A stretch of 64,000 bases of DNA from positions 124,001 through 188,000 of the forward strand of contig CANFJX010000003.1 of assembly GCA_947447665.1 (NCBI GenBank). The letters are read 5' to 3'. Each line of letters begins with the position of its first letter. Positions within the stretch are counted from its first letter, which is position 1. Source of the stretch: Bacteriovoracaceae bacterium. Lineage in GTDB: Bacteria > Bdellovibrionota > UBA1018. A program made the position numbers and the translations under genes. A model generated the notes under the pieces. The model was given only the letters and a program-made list of their open reading frames with translations, did no database searches and had not been told where the DNA came from. Shown one piece after another: positions 38,284 to 48,400 of the stretch.

Positions 38284-38721
38284 GTGCGTAGGTCCGTTCT
38301 TTTTTCGGCAGAAAGGGGCACAATTGTGCTTCCCCGGGTCACTTCAGTTTTAAGAAAATTTCTCTCCCCCATCGCCGAGATCGCTCAAACCTCGAGCGTA
38401 GGTTCACATTTCGTCCAAGATCACCCCAAGAACAAAGGGGATCAGAATCCCCAGAAACCCCCATCTGATGAGCCCCCACCTGACCCCTCCCCGACTGAGG
38501 CACCGAGCAGACCCAAACTCAAACTCGTAGAAAACTCACCTATACCTCCTCCGTCCATCGGGGATATCCCAGCAATTCTTCAGCTCTTTGCGCTCTTAAA
38601 AAGCCAACGGGAATTAATGCTCAGATGGGTTGGGGTCAAGTCCTACAAAAGCTCAGCCAGAGACCAGCAAAAGTCCTCTCACCTCGAAAAAGGCGTGATT
38701 CTGGACCAAAAAGCTGACTAA
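38284..38721 (+). CDS. Proline-rich hypothetical protein
   Basis: 145-aa open frame starting with GTG 38284, with AAGG eight bases before. The N-terminal 40 residues are basic and helical, the middle (about 45-95) is a Pro/Ser/Asp-rich disordered stretch, and the last 50 residues form a mixed, basic helix. I recognise no family. It lies between the divergent SPT operon and the convergent HIT gene, overlapping the HIT stop by four bases. Its intact length and proper spacing make it a plausible gene, but a chance frame cannot be excluded. Confidence 0.5.
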   Translation: MRRSVLFSAERGTIVLPRVTSVLRKFLSPIAEIAQTSSVGSHFVQDHPKNKGDQNPQKPPSDEPPPDPSPTEAPSRPKLKLVENSPIPPPSIGDIPAILQLFALLKSQRELMLRWVGVKSYKSSARDQQKSSHLEKGVILDQKAD

Positions 38722-39083
38722 GCGAACTGCCCTCTCAAAGACTCACCGCCTAGAATATGTAGGTGCAGATGGAAAACCGTCTGCCCCCCCGAAAGGCCCG
38801 TATTCAGGACGGAACGAAACCCACCAGGTAAGAGTCCTTGCTGGCGAGCGATTCTCGTACCAACTTCAAAAAGCTTGCCAACAAGTTCCGACTGTCCCTC
38901 ACCTTGTTCAGGGAAGGCCTCCTCCAATGAGGCGATGGGTTCCTTGGGAATCACCAAAAGGTGTGTTTTAGCTTGGGGCCGAGCATCCCGAATACAGATG
39001 AACTTCTCATCCTCGTAAAGCCGAGAAGCAGGAATTTTTCCTGAAATGATTTTGCAAAAAACACAATCCTCAGCATGTACCAT
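38718..39083 (-). CDS. HIT-family nucleotide hydrolase (HinT-like)
   Basis: A 121-aa histidine-triad protein. CVFCKIISGKIPASRLYED begins the domain, with a Cys-x-x-Cys that often binds zinc in such members, and QTVFHLHLHILGG carries the His-x-His-x-His triad. Likely a purine phosphoramidase such as HinT. It starts six bases after murA's stop and is the last gene of the rho-rpmE-prfA-murA transcript. Confidence 0.93.
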   Translation of the reverse strand: MVHAEDCVFCKIISGKIPASRLYEDEKFICIRDARPQAKTHLLVIPKEPIASLEEAFPEQGEGQSELVGKLFEVGTRIARQQGLLPGGFRSVLNTGLSGGQTVFHLHLHILGGESLRGQFA

Positions 39084-39089
39084 AGGACT

Positions 39090-40361
39090 TTATGCCTCCT
39101 CAGAGGAGCGGACTCGCTCAATCACAGCTCCCAACTTCTGGAGCTTGGTCTCCATATTTTCATAGCCCCGGTCCAGGTGATAAACTCGACTCACCCAAGT
39201 CTCTCCCTCAGCGCATAGACCACCTAAAATCAAACTCGCGCTCGCTCTCAAGTCCGTCGCCATCAAGGGAGCTCCCTGCAGAGACTTTTGGCCGTGCACC
39301 ATGGCGCTGTGACCTCGAATGACAACATCAGCCCCAAGACGCAGCAACTCCGAGACATGCATAAATCGATTTTCAAAAATAGTTTCTGTGATCAGTGAAG
39401 TGCCTTCGGCAACGGCCATAACCGTCATAAACTGAGCTTGCATATCTGTAGGAAACCCAGGAAACGGAAGGGTTGTAATATTGGTTGCCTTGGGTCGACC
39501 GTTTGATATCAAACTCACCGAGGTCGGCTCTCGAACGATGGTGGCACCTGCCTCTTCAAACTTAACAAGAACTGCCTCGAGGCTCTCCGGATCTACCCCT
39601 TCGACTGTGACCTGACCGCCAGTAGCAAATCCTGCCGCTAGAAAGGTTGCGGCCTCAATTCGGTCACCCATGATGTGGTAGTTGCACCCATTCAATGACT
39701 TCTTACCTTGAATGGATATTTGCTCAGTCCCTTCGCCTTCAATCTGGGCTCCCATTGCTCGGAGCACTCGAGCTAAATCAACAATTTCTGGTTCCTTGGC
39801 GCAATTCTCGAGCAAGGTTTCCCCGTCCGCTAAAACAGCTGCCATCATCAGATTTTCGGTCGCTCCCACGCTAGGAAATTCAAAGGCCACTCGATTTCCA
39901 TGAAGCTTTTTCGCCGATGCGATGACATAGCCGCCCTCAAGTTCAATTTTCGCACCCAAGCGCTCTAAGCCTAAGAGATGATAGTTAATCGGCCGCGCAC
40001 CAATCGCACAGCCGCCCGGCAGGCTCACCTTTGCTTTTCCGAACCTGGCGAGAAGTGGTCCCAATACCAAGACGGATGCCCTCATGGTTCGAACGAGATC
40101 ATAAGGTGCCTCGAAACTGGTGATTTCTGGAGTGTGTAATTTCAGAGTGTGACTTGAAAAATCAGGCGTAGCATGCGTGCCCAAGTGAGCCAAAACTTTG
40201 ATCGTAGTCCGAATATCCTGTAGATGAGGAACTCGATTAAATTGGCACTCCTGCTCGGTCAACAGGGTCGACATCAAAATAGGCAGCGCCGCATTTTTTG
40301 AACCACTAATTTCTACACTACCTCGAAGTACTTTTCCGCCTTGAATTCTGATTTTATCCAT
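39090..40361 (-). CDS. murA: UDP-N-acetylglucosamine 1-carboxyvinyltransferase MurA
   Basis: First committed step of peptidoglycan synthesis: enolpyruvyl transfer to UDP-GlcNAc. The substrate loop starts SGSKNAALPILMSTLLT, and the PEP/fosfomycin-reactive Cys lies in LPGGCAIGARP. TDMQAQFMTVMAVAEG and the ADVVIRG ending fit the EPT family. Length 423 aa is standard. It sits in the large minus-strand transcript rho-rpmE-DUF1385-prfA-prmC-murA-HIT, joining translation release and wall synthesis genes, 36 bases after prmC. Confidence 0.96.
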   Translation of the reverse strand: MDKIRIQGGKVLRGSVEISGSKNAALPILMSTLLTEQECQFNRVPHLQDIRTTIKVLAHLGTHATPDFSSHTLKLHTPEITSFEAPYDLVRTMRASVLVLGPLLARFGKAKVSLPGGCAIGARPINYHLLGLERLGAKIELEGGYVIASAKKLHGNRVAFEFPSVGATENLMMAAVLADGETLLENCAKEPEIVDLARVLRAMGAQIEGEGTEQISIQGKKSLNGCNYHIMGDRIEAATFLAAGFATGGQVTVEGVDPESLEAVLVKFEEAGATIVREPTSVSLISNGRPKATNITTLPFPGFPTDMQAQFMTVMAVAEGTSLITETIFENRFMHVSELLRLGADVVIRGHSAMVHGQKSLQGAPLMATDLRASASLILGGLCAEGETWVSRVYHLDRGYENMETKLQKLGAVIERVRSSEEA

Positions 40362-40397
40362 ATGATTCCTTTACCAAAGTACATACCACAGCACAGT

Positions 40398-41333
40398 TTA
40401 ATCTCGCTGTGCAATCATCACTCGATTTCTCTGACTTAAATCCAAAACGAGTTCTGTATTCCAGCCCTCTTTTTGAAAGATTTCTACTATAGGCAATGCT
40501 CTCTCATGGGGCAACTCCGCAAAAACAACTCCATTCGATTTGAGAAAGAATTTACCCTCGGTAGCAATTTTTCGATAAAAGAAGAAAGGATCAGAATCCG
40601 GCGCGAAAAGTGCCAAATGAGGCTCATGAGCCATCACGTCCACTTCCACTTCATTCAAGCTCCGAGTCAGGTAAGGAGGGTTGGTCACAAGGAAGTCCGC
40701 TCCGAGGGCAAAGCCAAGGAAGGGTTCAAGAACGTTTTCCCCGGAATCCACCTTCAGAACCTTAAGTCGGCCAACTCCGCTTGCATCTTCGCCCAGGATT
40801 CTTGCTGCATTTCTTAGGGCGCACTCAATTGCCCCAGAACTCAACTCTGAAGCCAACATCTGAAGACCTTTCCAGCGACTCAGTAGCTCTATAGAAATCG
40901 CTCCTGAACCCAGCCCAACTTCCATACCAATTGACGGCGACCATCCCTGAGCATCTAACCACTGAATCACAGTGAGCACCAAACACTCCGTTTCAGGGCG
41001 AGGAATAAGAACTTGAGGACTCACTTCATATTCGTGATCAAAAAAAACTTGATACCCTGTGAGATGCTGCAAAAGCTTCCCCTCTCGACGGCTTGCGCAC
41101 CAAACTAAAAGGAGTTCGGCCGCAGCTAACGGGTAGGCCTCTTTGGCCCGAAGTAAGAGATCAAATCGAGTAAGACTCACTCCAGTGACCTTCCGATAGG
41201 CAGCGCTCACTAGCTGCTCAGCCTCTGCCTCCGCACTTTGCCTGACAAAAATTGAGGGATCAGATCGTAAGCTTTGAGTGCATACCAAAATCGCTTCAAA
41301 AAAACTTTTTGGCAGGACCGATCGCCCAGACAC
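40398..41333 (-). CDS. prmC: Release factor glutamine methyltransferase PrmC
   Basis: Methylates the Gln of the GGQ motif in RF1 and RF2. The catalytic NPPY motif is in FLVTNPPYLTRSL, the SAM-binding site is GMEVGLGSGAISIEL, and VLIPRPETECLV precedes it. At 311 aa it is a little longer than E. coli PrmC (277 aa), mainly at the N-terminus. Directly after prfA, two bases apart. Confidence 0.93.
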   Translation of the reverse strand: MSGRSVLPKSFFEAILVCTQSLRSDPSIFVRQSAEAEAEQLVSAAYRKVTGVSLTRFDLLLRAKEAYPLAAAELLLVWCASRREGKLLQHLTGYQVFFDHEYEVSPQVLIPRPETECLVLTVIQWLDAQGWSPSIGMEVGLGSGAISIELLSRWKGLQMLASELSSGAIECALRNAARILGEDASGVGRLKVLKVDSGENVLEPFLGFALGADFLVTNPPYLTRSLNEVEVDVMAHEPHLALFAPDSDPFFFYRKIATEGKFFLKSNGVVFAELPHERALPIVEIFQKEGWNTELVLDLSQRNRVMIAQRD

Positions 41334-41335
41334 CG

Positions 41336-42409
41336 CTATGCGCCTAACCCCTGGGCCTTCAATGCTTCCATTTGATAGTGAGCCATCAATCCATCAATGA
41401 TCTCATCTACCTTGCCCTCCATCACCTCAGAGAGCTGATACAGGGTTAATCCAATACGGTGATCAGTCAAGCGACCCTGGGGGAAATTATAGGTTCGAAT
41501 TCTCTCGCTTCGATCACCGGTACCTACCATACTTCTCCGGGCGTCCGAGTGAGATTTAGCCGCCCTCTCAACTTCGATGTCGAGTAATCGCGAACGTAAA
41601 ATTTTCATTGCTCTGTCTTTGTTCTTAAGCTGAGAACGCTCGTCTTGGCAAACCACTACCAATCCCGAAGGGATGTGGGTAATTCGGACAGCGGAGTCAG
41701 TTGTATTCACACCTTGTCCTCCAGCGCCACCGGAGCGAAAGACATCAATCCGTAAGTCCACTGGATTAATCGAGACATCTACCTCTTCCGCTTCCGGCAA
41801 AACAGCAACAGTCACCGTCGAAGTGTGAATTCGCCCCTGAGCCTCCGTCTGAGGCACTCGCTGTACTCGATGCACACCGGCCTCCCACTTCAACCGACTA
41901 AAAACTCGTTGCCCCTGGATTTCGACGATAATTTCTTTAAAGCCGCCAATCCCCGTAGGATTGGCTGAGAGAAGGTCCACACGCCAGCCTTGCCGCTCAG
42001 CATACCTCTGATAAAGACGAAATAGCTCGCCGACGAAAAGGGCTGCCTCGTCACCCCCAGCCCCCGCTCGAATTTCAAAGACTACGTTTTTCTCATCGTT
42101 GGGATCTGTCGGCAAAAGGAGAATTTGAAGTGCTTTTCTGGATTTCTCTACCTCGACATCTAATCGCTTGATCTCGTCCCGAGCCATCTCTGCAATCTCG
42201 GCATCTCTTTCTTGCAAGAGCTCTTCGTTTGAAGCCCTTTCATGATTCAGAAGCTTATATTTGCGGTACTCTGCGACAATAGCCTGGAGACCCGCATGCT
42301 CCTGAGACATTTTCTTGAAGTCCGCAGGACGACTCGCAATCTCAGGGTCAGAAAGACGGCTTTCGATCTCAATAAATCGGCTCTCTACGGCCTCAAGTTT
42401 GTCAAACAT
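41336..42409 (-). CDS. prfA: Peptide chain release factor 1
   Basis: Recognises UAA and UAG stop codons and triggers peptidyl-tRNA hydrolysis. The catalytic GGQ is in [20 protein letters not shown], and the codon-reading tripeptide in [18 protein letters not shown] has the RF1 PxT form as [23 protein letters not shown] belongs to domain 2. Length 357 aa is typical. No programmed frameshift signature, consistent with RF1 rather than RF2. Confidence 0.96.
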   Translation of the reverse strand: MFDKLEAVESRFIEIESRLSDPEIASRPADFKKMSQEHAGLQAIVAEYRKYKLLNHERASNEELLQERDAEIAEMARDEIKRLDVEVEKSRKALQILLLPTDPNDEKNVVFEIRAGAGGDEAALFVGELFRLYQRYAERQGWRVDLLSANPTGIGGFKEIIVEIQGQRVFSRLKWEAGVHRVQRVPQTEAQGRIHTSTVTVAVLPEAEEVDVSINPVDLRIDVFRSGGAGGQGVNTTDSAVRITHIPSGLVVVCQDERSQLKNKDRAMKILRSRLLDIEVERAAKSHSDARRSMVGTGDRSERIRTYNFPQGRLTDHRIGLTLYQLSEVMEGKVDEIIDGLMAHYQMEALKAQGLGA

Positions 42410-42415
42410 AGGGAT

Positions 42416-43477
42416 TTAGCTCTCTAGAAATTCTGAAACATGGGCTGGAACCCAGCCCAAATCGGAGAGACTTCGAATTTCAAACTCAGTTCTCTCCTTA
42501 GCCTTTTCAGTCCCCGCTTTTTCCAGCAGAAGAACTTGCTTAAGAGACGCTAGAGCGACCTCAAGTTGATCATCCGTGGGTTCTCTAGTAGTCAGCCTCT
42601 GCAATGCCAAGCCAGGCCAAATGAGGAATCGAAATACTGCATGATTCATTCTAAAAGCACAAATACGGATCGCCTCGTAGGCCAGACCCGCAACAGGGAA
42701 CATCAGCACCAACTTAGCCAAAATCATCAGCAAATGATTGTAGAGGGGATGAGAAGAAAATTCGGTCAATTTCAGGACGGGAAATAAAACACTAAACGTT
42801 AAGACACTAATTAAGACCAAAAACAGAAGAAAACTGGTACCGCACCGAGGGTGCAAAGTACTTTGCTTACGCGCATTCTCAACCGTCAGATCCTCATTAG
42901 CTTCAAAGGTGTAAATCGATTTGTGTTCAGCTCCATGATACTGAAAGACTCTACCAATGTCTTTCATCTTGGAAATCAGGTAGATGTACCCAACTAGAAT
43001 CAGCATCTTCAATCCGCCGTCCACTAGGTGAAACCAGGGGCTTTGGGCGGTCAAATCGAGTGCCTTCGAAGAAGTGATCCAGACAGTCAAACCATGAGGA
43101 ACAGCCACAAACAGAGTCATTCCAAAGATCAGAGCAAACAAAATAGAACTGATGATTTCCCAGTTTGACAATTCATCTTCTTGACCAGGATGCTTCTCGA
43201 GTCCTTGTGCCGCAATCGCGGCAGAAAAACTCAATGCGTCCAAACCCTGAATCATGGACTCAGCCAACATCACAACACCCCTGATCAGGGGTTTTCGAAA
43301 AAATACGGACCTCTTACCTAAATTAGAATACGGGTAAGTTCGAATCGTAATTTTTTGATCCGGCCTTCGAACGGCAATCGAGACGAAATGAGGCGACCGC
43401 ATCATCACACCTTCGATGACTGCCTGACCACCAATATTTGTAAATTGACCCGAAGGCTTCATCAATAGACTACCCAA
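42416..43477 (-). CDS. DUF1385 (YqhQ-like) membrane protein
   Basis: 353-aa polytopic protein. The N-terminal block NIGGQAVIEGVMMRSP and RGVVMLAESMIQGLDALSFSA are DUF1385 signatures. The middle holds several TM helices and the conserved YHGAEHKSIYTFEA and TLHPRCGTSFLLFLVLISV motifs with His, Glu and Cys, which look like a metal-binding or catalytic site within the membrane. Biochemical role unknown; members sit next to prfA and rpmE in many genomes, as here. An ATG at 43462 could shorten the start by five residues. Confidence 0.92.
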   Translation of the reverse strand: MGSLLMKPSGQFTNIGGQAVIEGVMMRSPHFVSIAVRRPDQKITIRTYPYSNLGKRSVFFRKPLIRGVVMLAESMIQGLDALSFSAAIAAQGLEKHPGQEDELSNWEIISSILFALIFGMTLFVAVPHGLTVWITSSKALDLTAQSPWFHLVDGGLKMLILVGYIYLISKMKDIGRVFQYHGAEHKSIYTFEANEDLTVENARKQSTLHPRCGTSFLLFLVLISVLTFSVLFPVLKLTEFSSHPLYNHLLMILAKLVLMFPVAGLAYEAIRICAFRMNHAVFRFLIWPGLALQRLTTREPTDDQLEVALASLKQVLLLEKAGTEKAKERTEFEIRSLSDLGWVPAHVSEFLES

Positions 43478-43522
43478 GAAACGGTGTGACCCTGGAAACC
43501 AGAACCCCGCATCGAAAGGCGT

Positions 43523-43723
43523 CTACTTCTTCTTGTATTTATTCAAGAAACGCTCTACTCGGCCTTCAGTATCGAGCATCTTTGCCTTTCCGGTAAAAAA
43601 CGGATGGCAATTCGAACAGATTTCAATTTTGATATTGTCTTTAGTCGCGCGAGTTTCGATAACAAAACCACAAGCACAGGTAACTGTCGTCTCATTATAC
43701 TGCGGGTGAATTCCTTGTTTCAT
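43523..43723 (-). CDS. rpmE: 50S ribosomal protein L31 (zinc-type)
   Basis: 66 aa with MKQGIHPQYNETTVTCACGF and CSNCHPFFTG. All four zinc ligands are present (Cys16, Cys18, Cys36, Cys39), so it is the zinc-containing C+ form. RVERFLNKYKKK ends the protein as expected. Gap of 100 bases from rho, in which the transcript may be processed. Confidence 0.96.
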   Translation of the reverse strand: MKQGIHPQYNETTVTCACGFVIETRATKDNIKIEICSNCHPFFTGKAKMLDTEGRVERFLNKYKKK

Positions 43724-43823
43724 AGGGGGCCTCTTTTAGCAATTTTAATAAAATTAGTCAAGCCATTTACATGGCTATCGATCAACGCTCATACCAACCG
43801 ATTCGAACTGGAGGAGCCGGCTC

Positions 43824-45071
43824 TTAGCCGCTCATTCCCTTGATGAACTCTTCATTAGTCTTAGTGTGGGCGACCTTGTCCAACAAGAAATCCATCGCGT
43901 CCACCGTATTCATTGGATGAAGCACCTTCCTCAAAACCCAAAGGCGATTCAACATATCTTTTGGGAGGAGAAGCTCTTCTTTTCGAGTTGCCGACTTATT
44001 GATATCCAGGCAAGGGAAAATCCTTTTTTCCATCAATTTTCGGTCTAGGTGAATTTCCGAATTCCCAGTCCCTTTAAATTCTTCAAAAATCACTTCATCC
44101 ATTCTTGAGCCAGTATCAATTAATGAAGTGGCAATAATAGTGAGCGAACCACCCTCTTCAATATTTCTCGCGGCCCCGAAGAACCTTTTTGGCTTATGAA
44201 GGGCGTTAGAATCCACCCCTCCCGAAAGGATCTTGCCCGATGGTGGAACCACCGAGTTATAAGCTCGAGCTAAACGGGTAATCGAATCCAACAAAATCAC
44301 GACATCGTATTTGTTTTCAACCAGGCGCTTAGCCTTCTCAATCACCATTTCAGCCACCTGAACGTGACGTGAGGCTTGCTCATCGAAAGTCGAGCTAACG
44401 ACTTCGCCCTTCACCGAGCGCTGCATATCAGTCACTTCTTCAGGACGTTCGTCAATCAGAAGGACGATCAACTTAATTTCCGGATGATTTGTGGTGATTG
44501 CGTTTGCAATATCTTGCATTAATACGGTCTTACCGGCGCGAGGCGGTGCGACAATCAAACAGCGCTGCCCCTTCCCCAGTGGAACCATCATATCGATAAT
44601 TCGGGTACTATAAACGTTAGGCTGATATTCTAGATTGATCCGCTGGTTGGGATAAAGGGGAGTTAAATTGTCGAAAAGAACCTTTTCCGTGTTCATTTCA
44701 GGAGTTTGGAAGTTGACTTGTTCAACCTTGAGAAGAGCAAAGTAGCGCTCACCCTCTTTAGGCGCCCTCACTGAGCCACTCACGGTATCTCCAGTGCGCA
44801 ATCCAAATCGACGGATTTGCGAAGGGGAAACGTAAACATCATCTGGTCCAGGCAAATAATTGTAATCAGGCGCCCGCAAAAAGCCGAACCCGTCCGGCAG
44901 GCACTCTAGCACTCCGTCTGCATAAATGTGTTCGTCTTTTTCTGCCTTTTTTTGCAGCACTGCGAAAATCAAATCTTGCTTTCGCATCCCGCCGGCATTC
45001 TCAATCCCGAGCTCTTTCCCCATTTCAACTAGATCACCGATTTTCTTTTCTTTTAGCTCTCTGAGATGCAT
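43824..45071 (-). CDS. rho: Transcription termination factor Rho
   Basis: Hexameric RNA helicase. The N-terminal Rho domain (residues 1-45), the RNA-binding cold-shock-like domain ([20 protein letters not shown]), Walker [13 protein letters not shown], Walker [19 protein letters not shown], and the terminal [18 protein letters not shown] regions ([18 protein letters not shown]) are complete. Length 415 aa matches the E. coli protein. It heads the transcript with rpmE. The 250-base gap to mltG may contain its autoregulated leader. Confidence 0.97.
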   Translation of the reverse strand: MHLRELKEKKIGDLVEMGKELGIENAGGMRKQDLIFAVLQKKAEKDEHIYADGVLECLPDGFGFLRAPDYNYLPGPDDVYVSPSQIRRFGLRTGDTVSGSVRAPKEGERYFALLKVEQVNFQTPEMNTEKVLFDNLTPLYPNQRINLEYQPNVYSTRIIDMMVPLGKGQRCLIVAPPRAGKTVLMQDIANAITTNHPEIKLIVLLIDERPEEVTDMQRSVKGEVVSSTFDEQASRHVQVAEMVIEKAKRLVENKYDVVILLDSITRLARAYNSVVPPSGKILSGGVDSNALHKPKRFFGAARNIEEGGSLTIIATSLIDTGSRMDEVIFEEFKGTGNSEIHLDRKLMEKRIFPCLDINKSATRKEELLLPKDMLNRLWVLRKVLHPMNTVDAMDFLLDKVAHTKTNEEFIKGMSG

Positions 45072-45214
45072 TCAGGTTCCCTCAATTGATTTTTTGGCCT
45101 AGACCTACCCACACCGAAGCCAGTTAACTGTCATTAGATTGTCGGTGGGAGGTGAGCACTAGCCTTTAGAACCGCTACTTTAGTTATCTTTCGCGGTTAG
45201 GTTTGAAATGGTTG

Positions 45215-45234
45215 AGTGGCAACAGCCACTTTTT
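45215..45234 (+). terminator. Small hairpin with short T run upstream of mltG
   Basis: AGTGGC and GCCACT form a six-base stem with loop AACA, followed by TTTT. It lies in the rho-mltG divergent gap. It could end or attenuate a short leader transcript. Evidence is limited to the hairpin itself. Confidence 0.35.
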
Positions 45235-45332
45235 AGATCGGGTAACAAACTATTTCACCCGAGTAAAGAAAAAATGCGCCCCAATCGTACAAAAATTGAA
45301 GATACCTCACTTTTCGCCTACAATTGAAGTAC

Positions 45333-46430
45333 ATGAAGGTTATAAAATCAAATTTTAGAGCTCAAGCGACTATTCTCATTTTTGCGGGGGCTCTCATCGC
45401 AGCAATCCCTCTGGTGAAGCTCCTAGTCTTCGCATTCATTCCATATCAAATAAACACAAAGAAAGCCGCCATAGTTGAAATCCACAAAGGACTCTCTCCC
45501 ATCGAACTCACCAAAACCCTCACATCAAAAGGAATCATCTCAAGTGGTAGAGAGTTTATGTGGCTAGGACGACTCGCTCGTCAGTGGGGGCATATTAAGG
45601 CTGGGGAGTATGAGGTTTCCTCATCAATGAGCCCCATGGAGATTTTCTCAGTTTTCACCTCAGGTGTTAGCATTGCCTATCCGATTACGGTGCGAGAAGG
45701 TGAGAATCTTTATGAAATCGGCCGGAGTCTCGCAGAGAAGAATCTAATCTCTTCCCAGATGGAATTTACCCAACTTTGCTCGGATCCAGAATTTATCTCG
45801 TCTTTCCAGCGCTTCAAGGACAATCCCCCTAGAAGCCTTGAGGGGTTTTTATTTCCTGACACTTACTATTTCAACCGAACTCTCAGCAAACAAGACATCG
45901 CAAAACAGATGGTTCGTCACTTTTTCGATTTCTGGAAGGATGACCAAAACAGCCGATCGAAATCCCTAGGATTATCCATTTTCCAGCTAGTAACACTCGC
46001 TTCCATGATTGAAAAAGAAACTGGAGCGCCCGAAGAGCGTCCCCTGATTAGCTCCGTATTTTACAATCGGATGCAGAAAAAAATGAGACTTCAGAGCGAT
46101 CCAACGACCATTTATGGAATCTGGCACCGATACCACGGCAACCTACAAAAGGCCGACCTGCACGAAAAAAACGAATACAACACCTACCAGATTCCTGGGC
46201 TCCCAATAGGACCCATTGCTAATCCTGGAAAGGACGCGCTCCAGGCGGCACTCTACCCGTCGAAAAGCTCCTATCTTTACTTCGTATCCCACAACGACGG
46301 TACCCATGAGTTTACTTCGACTTATACAGAGCACCTAGCGGCAGTCCGAAAATTTCAACTCGACCCCAAGGCTAAGCAAGGAAAAAGCTGGCGGGACCTA
46401 GTAAAAAGGCACCAAGCGAAAAAGGGGTAA
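45333..46430 (+). CDS. mltG: Endolytic murein transglycosylase MltG
   Basis: Inner-membrane lytic transglycosylase that cuts nascent glycan strands. A TM helix (residues about 9-30) leads to LysM-like and YceG domains. The catalytic Glu lies in LASMIEKETGAPEERPLIS, followed by RMQKKMRLQSDPTTIYG and the TYQIPGLPIGPIANPG block. From ATG 45333 the length is 365 aa, close to the family norm; the in-frame TTG at 45324 is an alternative start. Divergent from rho. Confidence 0.94.
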   Translation: MKVIKSNFRAQATILIFAGALIAAIPLVKLLVFAFIPYQINTKKAAIVEIHKGLSPIELTKTLTSKGIISSGREFMWLGRLARQWGHIKAGEYEVSSSMSPMEIFSVFTSGVSIAYPITVREGENLYEIGRSLAEKNLISSQMEFTQLCSDPEFISSFQRFKDNPPRSLEGFLFPDTYYFNRTLSKQDIAKQMVRHFFDFWKDDQNSRSKSLGLSIFQLVTLASMIEKETGAPEERPLISSVFYNRMQKKMRLQSDPTTIYGIWHRYHGNLQKADLHEKNEYNTYQIPGLPIGPIANPGKDALQAALYPSKSSYLYFVSHNDGTHEFTSTYTEHLAAVRKFQLDPKAKQGKSWRDLVKRHQAKKG

Positions 46431-46479
46431 CTCCTCCTCAAACAAGGAGCTACTGGACAATGGACAGAGTCGACTTCAA

Positions 46480-47739
46480 TCAAACCCAAGCAACCCAAAA
46501 CATCAGGGCGAGATGCAGAATCAAAAGACTCGACGATGCCTCAAGCAGGGCGCCCCAGTGATGACCTAAGACATCGAATGTCGTCAGGTTCATGCCAAAA
46601 AACAAGAACAAGAAGAACACCCACCTCCAAGCCCGGCGCCTTTGAGTCAGTGCTTGGCTCGCCACATAAACGGCCAATGGTAAACTCAGCACAAAATAAG
46701 GCTTCCAAATGAGATGGGACGGAATAATCAATAGACCTACTAAGAGAACAGCCCACCTTAGAGAGTCAGCTTTTTCTTTTGGTCCGCGAATCACCCAGGC
46801 AAGAGTCACCCCTAGGGCAGCAAGCGTCCAGCACAACGAAATTAAGAAAATCTGATCCGAACTCAGGCAGGCGGCCCCGAAAAAAAAAGCTCGTCCATTT
46901 TCAGAAATTACTGGGGTCGGGTGCCCGCTCAAAAAATGCTGAACAAAAGCAAGGAAGCTCTGATTGTGGGATTCGATCGGAAATCCCCGAGCTAGTAGGG
47001 CATCTCGCCAATCAAAGATCAGTCGCCAAGCCCCAGCCCAACCCAAGGAAAGGAGCGGTGCAAGCCCAGTGAAAAACACTGCCGCCAAAACCGATTGCCG
47101 CTCCACCCTCAATTTCTCCCGAGAATTCTCGAGCGGTAGGCAAAACGGAATCAGAAGAAGCGGCAGCGGAAAAACTTTTGCCAATGCGATTATACCCAGC
47201 AAAAACCAGCTCGCCATTGTTTTAAGGCCGGAGCTTTTTGCATCAAGGTGGGTAGCTAGTCCCCAAATAGCCAACGCCAAGATTAATACATTCACTTGCC
47301 CGTATTCAAAATCAATCAGAAGTGGCCTACTAATGATCAAAACACCCAAAGCCATGCTTAATATGACAGCCCGCCAGCGAGTAAAGTCGTCAAACTCTTC
47401 GGCTACCGACACTTTTTTAAGGGCCTCACTAGCGACCCACTTCGCCACCCACAGAAGTGCTATCACTTTCAAAAAGCACCAAAGGACAAGTGCCCACTGC
47501 TGAGAGAGGCCGCCCAGCGGCGCTAAAAACCAGGCAAAACCTGGGCTATATAAAAATCGATCTGGACTATCTCGATAAACTTGGGAGCCTTGCCCGGTCC
47601 AAACCAAATGCCAGGCGTGATGAAAAACTGCGAAATCATGGGCCCCACGGGTAAACGCTCGACGAAGAGCCTCAAAAAGGATGATGACAAGAGAGAACGC
47701 TCCGGCCTGTGCTTGAACTTTTTTTGAAAAAACAATCAT
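46480..47739 (-). CDS. GT87/DUF2029-like membrane glycosyltransferase
   Basis: 419-aa polytopic protein with about 9-10 TM helices. DFAVFHHAWHLVWTGQGSQVY with an Asp near the first TM loop, then RFLYSPGFAWFLAPLG, DFEYGQVNVLILALAIWG and LLGIIALAKVFPLPLLLIPF, follow the GT-C type GT87 alpha-mannosyltransferase pattern (polyprenol-linked sugar donor). A polyprenyl-monophosphomannose-dependent transferase role is suggested, with the acceptor unknown. Adjacent to the alkyltransferase gene without a gap, and convergent with mltG. Confidence 0.82.
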   Translation of the reverse strand: MIVFSKKVQAQAGAFSLVIILFEALRRAFTRGAHDFAVFHHAWHLVWTGQGSQVYRDSPDRFLYSPGFAWFLAPLGGLSQQWALVLWCFLKVIALLWVAKWVASEALKKVSVAEEFDDFTRWRAVILSMALGVLIISRPLLIDFEYGQVNVLILALAIWGLATHLDAKSSGLKTMASWFLLGIIALAKVFPLPLLLIPFCLPLENSREKLRVERQSVLAAVFFTGLAPLLSLGWAGAWRLIFDWRDALLARGFPIESHNQSFLAFVQHFLSGHPTPVISENGRAFFFGAACLSSDQIFLISLCWTLAALGVTLAWVIRGPKEKADSLRWAVLLVGLLIIPSHLIWKPYFVLSLPLAVYVASQALTQRRRAWRWVFFLFLFFGMNLTTFDVLGHHWGALLEASSSLLILHLALMFWVAWV

Positions 47740-48309
47740 CTAAATCGACAGAGCCTGCCCCCCCCGGAAATCTGAACCGCGCATCATAGCGGGCAAGAAA
47801 GAGAAGACCGGATTTAAATATTCTTCTTCGAGTGTGATGAGCTTATGCTTAATCTGTGGAAAACTTTGAGACTCATCGATTTCACCAAAAAAACCACCCA
47901 ACCCATGAGCACGCACCACGCGGTGGCAAGGAATTAAAATAGCGAAAGGATTTTTTTTCAGTGCTTGTCCGACAGCACGAGAGGCAGAGGGCTTCCCTAA
48001 TGTCCTTGCGATCCAGCCATAAGTCCGGGTCTCACCATGAGGAATCTGACAAACCAAAGCATAGACTCGACGCTGGAACTCGGTCAATCCATCAACACTC
48101 AGCAAATTCCAATGAACCTGGCCCACAGGCACACCTGAGTAGAAATAGTTCTGAAGGTTTTGAATCATCTCAGCCAAAGGCAAAGGAACTAGCAAAGACT
48201 GAGCATGAGGGCACGAGCCCGGCAGAAGCTCAATGCGAGTCAGTAATCCTTGCTCATCCCAAAAAATGAAGACTGTCCCAAAACTCACTGGAAATTGAAA
48301 ATAGTTCAA
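47740..48309 (-). CDS. Methylated-DNA-protein cysteine methyltransferase (Ogt/AGT)
   Basis: Removes O6-alkyl adducts from guanine by a suicide reaction. The active-site signature ILIPCHRVVRAHGLGGFFG is present, with the nucleophilic Cys, and the helix-turn-helix recognition region SASRAVGQALKKNPF precedes it. YALVCQIPHGETRTYGWIA is also conserved. At 189 aa it fits the stand-alone methyltransferase form (no Ada domain). Divergent from the MscS gene. Confidence 0.93.
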   Translation of the reverse strand: MNYFQFPVSFGTVFIFWDEQGLLTRIELLPGSCPHAQSLLVPLPLAEMIQNLQNYFYSGVPVGQVHWNLLSVDGLTEFQRRVYALVCQIPHGETRTYGWIARTLGKPSASRAVGQALKKNPFAILIPCHRVVRAHGLGGFFGEIDESQSFPQIKHKLITLEEEYLNPVFSFLPAMMRGSDFRGGQALSI

Positions 48310-48400
48310 GGTTAATTTTCCTTATGGTCCCACACACGTGAGGAGTCTGTCACTCAAGGCCAAGAAATTCAATCCGTTTATATGCTACACAAGGAATGAA

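Noticed and set aside
41336..42409. GGQG instead of GGQH after the catalytic motif of RF1
   Set aside because: The residue after GGQ varies among release factors, and the GGQ itself and the PxT motif are intact.
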